Positions 28,100-37,040 of a DNA stretch of 64,000 nt are shown here, one piece after another. The DNA lies in the NCBI RefSeq assembly GCF_000372725.1, contig NW_005195301.1, positions 70,243 through 134,242 of the forward strand, read 5' to 3'. Numbering within the stretch: the stretch's first letter is position 1; every line of letters starts with the position of its first letter. Source of the DNA: Emiliania huxleyi CCMP1516. Lineage: Eukaryota; Haptophyta; Isochrysidales; Noelaerhabdaceae. The notes beneath the pieces are model-generated. The model did no database searches and was not told where the DNA came from. It saw only the letters and a program-made list of their open reading frames with translations. Made by a program: the position numbers and the translations under genes.

Positions 28100-29901
28100 A
28101 TGTCCGCCCGCTGGCTCTTGCTTCTCGCGACGCACTGCTCCGCTGCGCTCCGAAACCCCTTTCGCGCAGCGCCGACGCACTTTGATTACATCATCGTCGG
28201 CGGCGGCACGGCCGGCTGCGTGCTCGCTGATAGGCTCTCGGCGGCGTCGAAACAGGCTGCCGGCCCAGCCCACTGCCGCCGCTTCCGCCGCCGCCGCCGT
28301 CGCAACCGAGCCCTCTAATCGCAGGTGCTCGTGCTAGAGCCAGGCCCGTCGCCAGCCGCGGAGCTCAAGATTGCGGCGCCGGTTGCGCTGACCAAGCTCT
28401 TCGGCTCAGAGTACGACTGGGGCTTCCGCTCGGCGCCGGCGCCAGGCACCGCCGGCCGAGAGGTGCACCTGTGCCGCGGAAAGTGCCTCGGAGGCGCGGG
28501 CGTCTCGCCGCTCTGACGCCAGAAGCGGTCACGGCTCGGCCCGTGACGCCTCCGTGCCACACAGGCTCCAGCGCGACCAACGCGCTGCTCTACCTGCGCG
28601 GCACGGCGGCCGACTTTGACGGGTGGGGGCTGGACGGGTGGGGCTCCGAAGCGATGCTCGCCTCCTTCCTCGCCGTGGAGGCGAAGAGGACCGCCGGCTG
28701 TCGCACAGCCAGCTCTTCGTTTGACGGAGTTGATGCGTGGTCAGGCGCAGAGGGACGCCGCGTTTCGCACCGACGCGCTCCACCACGGCAGCGGCGGCGC
28801 GGTGCCCGCCGAGACGCCGCGCTACGCGAACCCGCTCTCGGAGCGCTTCCTCGAGGCGGCGGCGCAGGCGGGCCACCCCTCCAACGCAGACTTCAACGAC
28901 TGGAGCCGGCCGCAGGCGAAGAGAGGGCGAGGAGAGGGCGGGGAGAGGGCGAAGAGAGGATGAAGAGAGGATGAAGAGAGGGCGGGGAGAGGGCGAAGAG
29001 AGGATGAAGAGAGGACGAAGAGAGGGCGGGGAGAGGGCGAAGAGAGGATGAAGAGAGGACGAAGAGAGGGCGGGGAGAGGGCGAAGAGAGGATGAAGAGA
29101 GGATGAAGAGAGGGCGGGGAGAGGGCGAAGAGAGGATGAAGAGAGGACGAAGAGAGGGCGGGGAGAGGGCGAAGAGAGGATGAAGAGAGGACGAAGAGAG
29201 GGCGGGGAGAGGGCAGCACTCCCACCGCCTACACGACACGTCCACGACGCGCCCTGGCGCGTGCCCCCCCCAGGCGGGCGTGGGCCGCTTCCAGCTCACG
29301 ACACGGCGCGGCAGGCGAGCGCACTCGGCCGCCACCCACCTGCGTCGGGCGGCGCGGCGGCCGAACCTGCACGTGCGGTGCGGCTGCGCAGCGACGCGAC
29401 TGCTCCTCGAGGCGGAGGGGGGGGGAGGAGGCGGAGGCGGAGGAGGGAAGACGCGGCCGTGGACGGGCCCGGCGGTCACCGGCCAGGCGGGGAGGCGCGC
29501 AGTCGGGGTGGAGTACATCGACGCAGCGGGCGTGCAGCGGACGGCGAGCGTGAGCGGCGGCGGCGGAGGTGGAGGCGGGGAGGTGCTGCTGTGCGCGGGC
29601 GCGGTCTCGTCCCCGCACCTGCTGCTGCTGTCTGGCATCGGGTCGCCGGACGAGCTGGCGGCGCACGGCATCGGAGCCGAGGTGTGTCTGCCAGGCGTCG
29701 GTCGGAACCTGATCGACCAGCCCGCCGTCGTGACTGGCTACACGGTCACCTCGCCCCTCTCCATCACGGACGAGATGTTCTGGCGGCGGAGCGGCGCCCT
29801 CTCGCCGCGCCGCGTGGGCGAGTGGCTGCTCCGCGGCTCGGGCCCGCTCGCGTCGAGCGGCTGCGACTTTGGGGGCTTCTTCTCCAGCCGGCATAAGACT
29901 C

Positions 29902-29968
<67 letters not shown>

Positions 29969-31163
29969 GAGATGCGCCCAGATGCGCCGAGATGCGCCGA
30001 GATGCGCCCAGATGCGCCCAGATGCGCCGAGATGCGCCGAGATGCGCCGAGATTGGGGTCGGAGCCGTCTTCTCCACTCGGCGGGCGGGAGGAGCACTGA
30101 CGAGCCGCGGGCGGCGCCTCTTCACGCGTGCCGTCTGTGAGCAGGCTCCCTGCGAGCTCCGCTCTATACATTGTACCATGTGTGTATTGTGTCTCAGGCC
30201 GGGGCTGGCGCAGCCCGACCTGCAGCTCCGCTTTGTGCCCGGCCTGGGCGCTCACCGCTCCCCCTGACGGCACCTCGAGAGCTGCCAGCGGTCTCTTGAG
30301 GCTTGGGGCCGCGTGCATGCAGGCACCTCTCCCGACGGCGTCTCGAGCTACCGCGACATCGGCCGCGCGGGCAAGACGCCCTCCGGCCTCACGCTGCAGA
30401 GCATCGCGGCGCGGCTCTCTCCGCGGGGGAGGGGGGGGGGAGAGAGGAGCTGTGGAGGAGCTCGAGAGACAGCTGTGCTGTAGCTGTGCGTAGGTGCGGC
30501 CGACCGCGCGGGGCTCGGTCTCGCTCTCCTCCGCCGACCCGTCCGCGCCGCCTCGCATCGAGACCGGGTACGGCACCTCGGAGGCGGACCTGGCGACGCT
30601 GCGGCAGGGGCTGCGCCTCTCACGTGAGCTCGTCGCGCAGCCCGCTTTCGACGGCGTGCGGGGCGAGGAGGCGTGGCCGCGCGTCGACCTCGGCGACGTC
30701 TAGCCGAGATGTCGCCCTAGATCGCCCGAGATCGCCCGAGGCGAGGCCGCGTGTCGATTACGCCGCCCAGGCGACGACGCCGCCCTCGACGAGTACATCC
30801 GCTCGACGGCGCATTCGGCCAACGCGCTCGGCGGCTCCTGTCGCATGGGGCGCGCGACTTCGCCCGCCCGGCTCGTGGAGGGGTGTCGTGCGGAGCGACC
30901 CTCACGGCGCGCCTTCCCCCCCGCCGAGCAGGTCGGACCCGCTCGCCGTCGTCGACCCCGCGCTGCGCGTGCGGGGCGCGAGCGGGCTGCGTGTGGTGGA
31001 CGCGTCGGTGCTGCCCACCCTGCCCGGCGGCCAGCTCGGCGCGACGACGTTTGCCCTCGCCGAGCGCGCCGCCCGCATCATTTTGGGCGAGAGGGCGGCG
31101 GGCGAGGCCGAAGCGCCGGCCGAGCGGCGTCAAGAGCACGCGCATGCGCTCGGGGCGGCCTGA
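28100..31163 (+). CDS. GMC-family flavin oxidoreductase, related to algal FAP-like enzymes
   Basis: Ten exons (28100-28255, 28325-28493, 28565-28680, 28745-28915, 29274-29890, 30198-30247, 30323-30408, 30494-30680, 30771-30849, 30932-31163) give 620 residues, and all nine introns are GC-AG. A signal-like N-terminus precedes the FAD-binding [40 protein letters not shown] spans two exons and the second GMC signature is [15 protein letters not shown]. The C-terminal part has [20 protein letters not shown] and [20 protein letters not shown]. The PGGQ.GA ending and HS.NA..G.CRMG block are those of the algal fatty-acid photodecarboxylase-like clade. As I recall, true photodecarboxylases have a catalytic Cys in the QxIACRP segment; here it reads QSIAVRP. 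A conventional alcohol/aldehyde oxidase role, or none, is therefore possible. Confidence 0.85.
28918..29215 (+). repeat. Pure-purine minisatellite filling a GMC intron
   Basis: Irregular tandem units such as GAAGAGAGGATGAAGAGAGG and GCGGGGAGAGGGCGAAGAGA. The strand is nearly all A and G apart from isolated C and T. It makes up most of the 358-bp intron 28916-29273, the longest intron in the gene. Confidence 0.9.
29903..30050 (+). repeat. (GA)n microsatellite plus GATGCGCCSA array in a GMC intron
   Basis: About 60 bases of GA dinucleotides (29903-29963), then eight consecutive 10-bp units GATGCGCC[C/G]A (29971-30050). Both lie in intron 29891-30197. Reading through gives Arg-Glu repeats that break the GMC fold, which supports intron status. 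Confidence 0.9.
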
Positions 31164-31815
31164 GCGACGCGGCGAATGCGCTCGGTTGCGCGAACGCTCT
31201 CGTCTCCGAGTGCTGTAACGGCGTGTGGCAGCTCTGCCTTGCCCAACGAGCCGACAATGTCGGAGACGGAGGCGATGCGAGCGCTGCGCCGGCGGCTGCG
31301 CATGGCATGGCGAGATTGCACGTTGTTGTACTGTCTCCAAGGTACCGCTTGATCGCATGCGTGGGAGTTAGCCTGGTCCCTGGACCCGCTGGACCAGGCT
31401 CACATACACATTACACTGTCTCGGGGAGGTCTCCGCCCCACACGCTACAGGCGGTCTCTAGGAAAATAGAAAGTACACATGTACATGTTGTGACATGATA
31501 AAGTATACTGAAACGAGCTCAAAGATAGAATTAGAAACAAAACCTCGCGCGATTTTATTTTTCTCAGAAAAAGAATTGTTGTATAATGGATTTGCGCGCG
31601 TGATTCTGATTTGCAATTTGCATAAGCGATAAGGCTAGGGGGATGGAGCGTGCCACACAGAGCGTGCAGTCGCGCGGGATTAATTAGATACGGTAACCTC
31701 ACACCCAGAGCACCATGAAGCGCACCCAGCGGGCCGGATGCTCGGGGATGGGCTACGAGAGCAAGAAAGCCCTGACGCCTGACGCTTGGGGGTTGCGCGT
31801 TCGCAGGGAAGGGGG

Positions 31816-31856
31816 TAGGGGCCATAAAGTGTCTTGATATGACACTTTATGGCCCC
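31816..31856. repeat. 17-bp perfect inverted repeat, 7-base loop
   Basis: AGGGGCCATAAAGTGTC (31816-31832) is the reverse complement of 31840-31856 around TTGATAT. A partial echo (GTCATATCAGTCTTGAT) follows at about 31882-31898. It could be a small MITE-type remnant. Confidence 0.8.
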
Positions 31857-32451
31857 TGTCGTCTGATGTGTCACTGTGTGCGTCATATCAGTCTTGATAA
31901 AAATAAAATATTCTTACCTTCAAGCCCCCCTCCGAGACTAGGGACAGTCACCACCCGTACACAGGAGAGATGGGAGTGCCCCCCGCCCCCACTTGCCCTG
32001 ACTGCACAGGATAGCGTGCCCCGATAACGGCGACACATAGTGGGGGACACTGCGCAAGGAGGGGGTGCGAAGCCTAAGATTGGGGTTCTAGGTGGTGGGA
32101 CCATGAGGGGGGGAGGGCGGGGTCCTGTGGGGGTGAAATGTTGCGCGGCGAATTCGAACCTACCCCCTCGCCGCGCCGATCCTCACGCGGAGGGTAAAAC
32201 CCTGTGGGACAAAACCCCTCCGCGGTCGGCTGTCTTCAGAGTGGACCCCCCCCTCCCCAGCCGCCCCTTGTTCGTTTTCGCTCCCCCCCCCCCCCCCCTT
32301 CCTCTCGGTGACTCGCGAAGGACAACGGACACTCGGGGTGGGAGGGGAGGGGTCCCCCAGAGAGGGGGCTTTGAGGCGCCTTGTTGAGTCAATCTGCCCC
32401 CCAGAGGGGCCTTCTCGGGTCGAAGTCCGTGAACGACTCCTCCCGCGACAC

Positions 32452-32602
32452 CCGCCGCGAACCGTGAACCGTGAACGAACCGAGTCTGGCGACCCGGCGG
32501 CGAACCGCCGGTCCGCGAACTGGGTTCGCGAACTGGTTCGTGAACCGCCCCCACCAAGTTCGCGCGGCGGTTCGCGAACTGGGTTCGCGAGAACTAGTAG
32601 AC
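32452..32602. repeat. GAACC/GGTTC palindromic repeats, cluster 1
   Basis: Dense variants of GGTTCGCGAAC and CCGTGAACCGTGAAC in both orientations, matching the larger cluster at 35140-35476 and a short piece at 34484-34515. Confidence 0.75.
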
Positions 32603-32956
32603 GGAGATTATCTCGCCCTCCCGCCTTCGGCTCCGCGCTCCCCGGCTTGCTCCGCGCTCCGGTGTTACTGTTGGAGTGCGGTCACGTCACGACCGGAGAG
32701 AGAGAGATCAAAACCCCGCACGGACCGCACGCCCCAGGGCCGGGAGCAGGAAGCGCAAAAAGAGGACACGTGTGTCACGTGGAGTGGCGGGATTAACGCG
32801 TAACCGGGCAAACCGGTTGATAGCGCATGGCCGCAAGTACGCCGAATTCCCATGAAAACAAGTCAAAATGGCATAAATTAGAAAAAAGAAAAACAAAATT
32901 TGGCGCCGGCGGCGGGCCGGGGGACCCACCCCATCTGCCCCAGAGGCTCCGTGCGC

Positions 32957-34002
32957 CTAAACGGGAGGCGGAGGCGGAGGCGGCGGCGGCGGCGGCGGCG
33001 GCGGCGGAGACGAGGGTGGTGTACTGGCCATCAGAGAAGGCATCAGCGAGACGGCCGTAGCGGCGACTGCTAGGGCCATTTCTGCTAGCTGCTTCAACTG
33101 GCGATGGTGGGTGGACGTCTCCTGCTGCGTCCTCGCCTCCACATCGGGCAACGGGTCGACTGGCCGTCCCTCCACAACCACCACCGGCCGGCCAACCGAC
33201 CATGCCTCAGTAGCGAGCGCCGCGCTGCTTGAGGAGCTATCACCAGCCCGTGCTGCAAGAGCCGCCCTTGCACGAGCCATCGCTTCAGGATTGGACTGAC
33301 ACACCGCTTCGGATTTGGCGCCAGTTGCATCTCCTTGGTTAGCCTTGGCGTCGCTGCTGTGGGACGTCTCGTCCTCGACCAGCGGTGAAGTCGAGGAGAC
33401 AGACGCTCGATTGGCTTCGCTGAGGTCTGGTTGAGGTATACGGGGAGTGGGTTTGGCTTGCCGGACCTTACGCTTGCGCAATCTTACGCACAACACGAGG
33501 CAGACGAGCAAGAGAACAGATGCAGCAACACCTCCAGCAATAAAACCCGGCGGTGGAGGTGAGGGCGGAGGCGGCGACCAGGCGGCGGTGCAGCTGATGT
33601 ACATGGTGAAGCTCGAGCCGCCCGACGGCGCGTCGAGCACCAGCACCACCTCGTCCGTTGCCTGGGTCAGCCACAGCACTGGAGGGATCGGGTTCGAGGC
33701 GCTGAAATTCTGGCTGTGCTGCGTGAGCGATCGCAGCTGGCCGTCCGACTCGACGGCGAAGAAGTCCAGGGTGTCCGCGCCTTCACGTAGGGCTGCGACG
33801 TGTTGAACTGGATCCGGTCAAGCGACTGCCCCGGAGCAATCCTCCACGCCCGCACCTCGCACCCATCGGCTCCCGCGGCCTGGGCGTTGATCGTCGCAGA
33901 CATCGACGAAAGCGTGTAGGCGCAGGCGGAAGGGATGGTCAGCTGATCGTTGACGACCAGCGCCGAGGAGCCGACCGCGGTGAGGAGGGCTGCCACGAGC
34001 AT
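32957..34002 (-). CDS. Putative type I membrane protein (one frameshift)
   Basis: ATG at 34002 gives a signal-like MLVAALLTAVGSSALVV, then an extracellular part of about 140 residues. Near 33785 the frame must slip by one base: FNTSQPYVKA in one frame is followed by GADTLDFFAVESDGQLRSLT in another, with no intron-sized gap. The second frame contains an ectodomain end, a Pro-rich spacer, one transmembrane helix (FIAGGVAASVLLLVCLVLCV) with a basic stop-transfer RLRKRKVRQAK, and a cytoplasmic tail of about 170 residues ending in a polyproline run encoded by CGG repeats. No known domain recognised. The slip may be a sequencing error. Confidence 0.45.
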
Positions 34003-34516
34003 TGGGCGGCAAGAGGTGTAGGGAAGGGACGTTTCGACTTTCGGCTTGTACCACGTGGCAAGGAGTGGGCAAGGCGAAGGAGCGAAGGGAGGTGGTGGTG
34101 GTGGTGGTGTGGGGGGGGGGGGGGGGGGGGGCCTCCAAACACCGGGGGGCCCGGGGGCGGGGGAATGAGTCCCTCGGCGAAACGGAAAACAAGGGACAAA
34201 GATCGACCAGCATCCATGGACGAGACGAGACGCGGCGTGTGACGTGGGGTGGGAAGCTGCTGGGTGGGAAGCTGTTCTTAGCCGCAAGGAGCGACCGCCA
34301 GCATTTCGGAGGGCGTTGAGTGATTGCAGTGATGAATCCTTTTGTTTGGCGCTTTTGGATGAGGATTGAGGTAGATTTCTACCTACCGCAGGGCGCACCG
34401 CCCTCCGGCCATGCCCTCTCGTGCTGGGGTCCCGTCCCGCCCGTCCTCAGCCCTTGAAGCGACGGAGCGAGGCGGTGCTCATTCACAACAACTGGTCGTG
34501 AACCGCCCCCACCAAC
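34003..34516. other. Low-complexity promoter side of the membrane-protein gene
   Basis: GGTGGTGGTGG and G-run sequence at 34090-34130, then ordinary DNA, ending with a short GAACC-type repeat (34484-34515). No gene recognised. Confidence 0.35.
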
Positions 34517-34990
34517 CTACTTGCCGGGCTCATAGTCCTTCTCGTGCTTGCGCATGTACTCCATGAAGTGTCTGCTTCTCAAGGTCGCGGTAAATCCGTC
34601 CAATGTCCAGGTTAAGCTGGTCGATGAGGTCGTCTTGAGGATCGAAGTCGTACTTGTCGTTCTCCTGTGAACAAGGGCGATATGAGTTAGAAAGTAAAAT
34701 CCGTAAGTTATCGGCGTCGGAGGAGCGCGCGACCTCATCCGGCGCGCCGGGCTCGGTGAAGTACTTGCGCCACGCGCCATCCTGATTGATAGAGCTCGGC
34801 GCGGAACCGTTTCCAGCACTTGAAGACCCTCTTGAACTCGTCGCGCAGCGCGGCTTCGCGCACCTCAGCAGCGTCAAACTGCTCACCCTCCCGCCACACG
34901 ATCAAGATCGATCACGACCCACCGTCGCGGCACCGTCCCCGGTGGCGGTGCGGTTTGAGCCGGAAAAGTAGATGCCCACAAGTGCGAGCG
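34517..34990 (-). CDS. Unidentified small protein, exons and frame uncertain
   Basis: Pieces on the minus strand look coding: VREAALRDEFKRVFKCWKRF (about 34870-34810), WRKYFTEPGAPDE (about 34770-34735), ENDKYDFDPQDDLIDQLNLD (about 34665-34605) and, after a one-base slip, HFMEYMRKHEKDYEPGK ending at 34517. An intron of about 70 bp ending TTCACAG separates the second and third pieces. The start and the first intron are unresolved. I do not recognise the family. The pieces have conserved-protein character (balanced charged residues, no low complexity). Confidence 0.3.
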
Positions 34991-35139
34991 TCAGGCTGGG
35001 CGGCAACTGTATGTCAGAGCTGAGGGGCGACAGACGGCCGGCGGGCAGAGGCACAGGTAGCCCATCGTCTCGTCGAACTCCCCTCGAGGAACTCTCCCGC
35101 CACTTTGTTCCGGCTTTCGCCGCGCGTTGGTTCGAATTT

Positions 35140-35476
35140 CTGGGTCTCGGTTCACGGATGGTTCGCGAACTGTGGTTCGCGAACTGTGTCGGTGTGTAAG
35201 AGGTGTGAAAATAAGCTTGGTTCATGAACTAGTTCAGTGGTTCACCCACGAACCGGCCGTGAACTCTGAACCGTGAACCCGAACCGAGGCAGGACAAAAG
35301 GGCGAACCGCGAACCGTGAACGAACCAGGCGGGGCAGCGTCGGGCCGAACCGTGAACCGTGAACCGACTAGCCCCCGCCCCGAGTCCGTGAACCGCGAAC
35401 CGTGAACTAACCGTAAACCGCGAACTGGTTCATGAACCGGGAAAACAAAACCGGGTTCACGGTTCACCTCGTGAAC
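35140..35476. repeat. GAACC/GGTTC palindromic repeats, cluster 2
   Basis: About 335 bp built almost entirely of GGTTCGCGAACTG, GAACCGTGAACC and their variants in both orientations, ending just before the pseudouridine synthase leader. Related clusters lie at 32452-32602 and 34484-34515. Confidence 0.8.
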
Positions 35477-35669
35477 TGTGAGGGCACGGCTGGGGGCGGT
35501 CCAGTGCGCCCCCACAACAGCCTCCCCGCTACCCCCACAACAGCCTCCCCGCTACCCCCATCCAGTCAGTTCGGGATGCTGCGCTGATGCTGCGGTGTGT
35601 TCCAGGTTGTGCGTTAGCCGTCTAGTGTCGACCACGTCGCCGCCGCTGTCGCCTCGACACCTGCCGAAC

Positions 35670-37040
35670 ATGCTCACCTCGGCTGCCAGCCTATTCGCGG
35701 CGTCGCCGTCCATCCCAATCCTGGCGCGCCGCCCCGGCTTCTGCGTGGTCGCCAAGCCCGCAGGGCTAGTCGTGCACCGCAACGACTGGTCGCGCAAAGG
35801 CGACGTTGCGCTGCTGCAGCTTCTTCGCGACCAGCTCGGAACGCAGGTCAACCCCGTGCACCGGCTCGACGCTGGCACGTCTGGCTGTCTGGTCTTTGCG
35901 GAGGACTCGGAGACCACCGCGGCGCTCCAGCGCGCATTCGCCTCCGGCCGGGTCCGCAAGACGTACATCGCCGTGGCGCGGGGCAACGCGATGCCGACGC
36001 TCGGCGAAGGGCTCGTGGTCGAGCGGCCGGTGCGCGACGACAAGGGCGTGCTGCGCGCTGCGCGCACCGAGTTGATGTGTCTCGGAGGGTGCGACGGCGA
36101 GGAGGTTGCGGGGGAGGGCGAGGCGGTCACGGGGCGACTCAACCTCGGCGCCTCGCTGGTGGTTGCCGAGCCGACCACCGGCCGCTTCCACCAGATCCGG
36201 AAGCACCTTGGCGGGCTCTCGCACCCCATCCTGGGCGACGCAAAGCACGGCGACTCGCGCGTCAACCGGTGGTGGCGCGAGGAGCGCGGGCTGCGCAGCC
36301 TCGCGCTGCACTGCGCCTCGCTCGAGATTGAGCTCGAGGAGGGCGGCGAGGTGCTGCAGGTGCGCTGCCCCGTGCGGGAGGACATCGCCGACCTGTGCGG
36401 GCGGATGCCGTGGGCGGACGCGGCGCGCGCGGCGCTGCCGGGCCTGCTGGACGCTCCGGACCCGTGGGCGGCAGACGACCTCGCGGCGCTGGAGCGGATG
36501 AAGCGGGAGGCGGAGGAGCGGGCGGCCGGCGAGCGCGCCTCCTTCGCGCGCGCGCTCGGCGGGCGGGCGCGGCGGGCGGCGTGGGGAGGCAAGTCGATCA
36601 AGACGGCGCCGGGGACGGTCCTCTTTGTCGAGGCCGAGGCGCTGCTCGCGCGGATCGGCGGGGCGGTGGGCGGCGAGGACGCGTCTCTCCGCGAGCACGC
36701 CGGCGATGTGCCGTGCCAGGTCGTGTCTCGGGAGGTGCGGCCCGCCCCGCGCGGCGAGAGTGGAAAGTACGTGACGCTGCAGCCGCTGCACGCGGCCTTG
36801 GCCCACCGGACCCTCGGCGCCGTCCACTCGACCGACCTCGTGCCGATGCACGCGCGGTTCGGAGACGCCTGGCAGCGGCACGGGGAGGGCGGCGGGTGCG
36901 CGTTCCGCGCCGCTCTCCTCGCGGCGGTACGCGCCCAGCGCGATGGCGTCGCCTCGCACCTCGAGCCCGCGGACCTCTTCCGCCACTTTGCGCCGCCCGA
37001 CGCGCCGGTGCCGGCAGAGCTGAGGGGCCGGACTTCGTAG
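35670..37040 (+). CDS. RNA pseudouridine synthase, RluA/TruC-like, with C-terminal extension
   Basis: Intronless, 456 residues from ATG 35670. An open frame continues upstream without an ATG. FCVVAKPAGLVVHRNDW opens the catalytic domain. The RluA motif HRLDAGTSG lies at residues 64-72 with catalytic Asp67. The KTYIAVARG block and GRFHQIRKHLGGLSHPILGD complete the fold, the latter typical of TruC-type tRNA U65 synthases. Residues beyond about 260 form an Ala/Arg/Glu-rich extension of roughly 190 residues that bacterial TruC proteins lack and that I do not recognise. The enzyme isomerises uridine to pseudouridine in tRNA or rRNA. Subcellular location is not clear from the N-terminus. Confidence 0.85.
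   Translation: MLTSAASLFAASPSIPILARRPGFCVVAKPAGLVVHRNDWSRKGDVALLQLLRDQLGTQVNPVHRLDAGTSGCLVFAEDSETTAALQRAFASGRVRKTYIAVARGNAMPTLGEGLVVERPVRDDKGVLRAARTELMCLGGCDGEEVAGEGEAVTGRLNLGASLVVAEPTTGRFHQIRKHLGGLSHPILGDAKHGDSRVNRWWREERGLRSLALHCASLEIELEEGGEVLQVRCPVREDIADLCGRMPWADAARAALPGLLDAPDPWAADDLAALERMKREAEERAAGERASFARALGGRARRAAWGGKSIKTAPGTVLFVEAEALLARIGGAVGGEDASLREHAGDVPCQVVSREVRPAPRGESGKYVTLQPLHAALAHRTLGAVHSTDLVPMHARFGDAWQRHGEGGGCAFRAALLAAVRAQRDGVASHLEPADLFRHFAPPDAPVPAELRGRTS

Larger units (their letters stand above)
31164..32956. other. Intergenic with dispersed repeats and a strong palindrome
   Basis: No gene recognised. AT-rich stretch 31490-31620; repeat shared with 37.26-37.34 kb at about 31715-31815; 17-bp-stem palindrome 31816-31856; C-rich and G-rich low-complexity DNA 31980-32350; GAACC/GGTTC repeat cluster 32452-32602. 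Confidence 0.45.

Noticed and set aside
28890-29225. Leu-Ser-Pro-Arg repeat protein on the minus strand
   Set aside because: Product of translating the purine minisatellite in reverse; no start context, and it lies within an intron.
29900-30110. Arg-Glu repeat protein encoded by the (GA)n tract
   Set aside because: The tract lies in a GC-AG intron. Splicing it out restores the GMC fold ([17 protein letters not shown]).
32140-32200. tRNA-like GGTTCGAATTC on the minus strand
   Set aside because: No acceptor, D-arm or anticodon stem can be formed around it.
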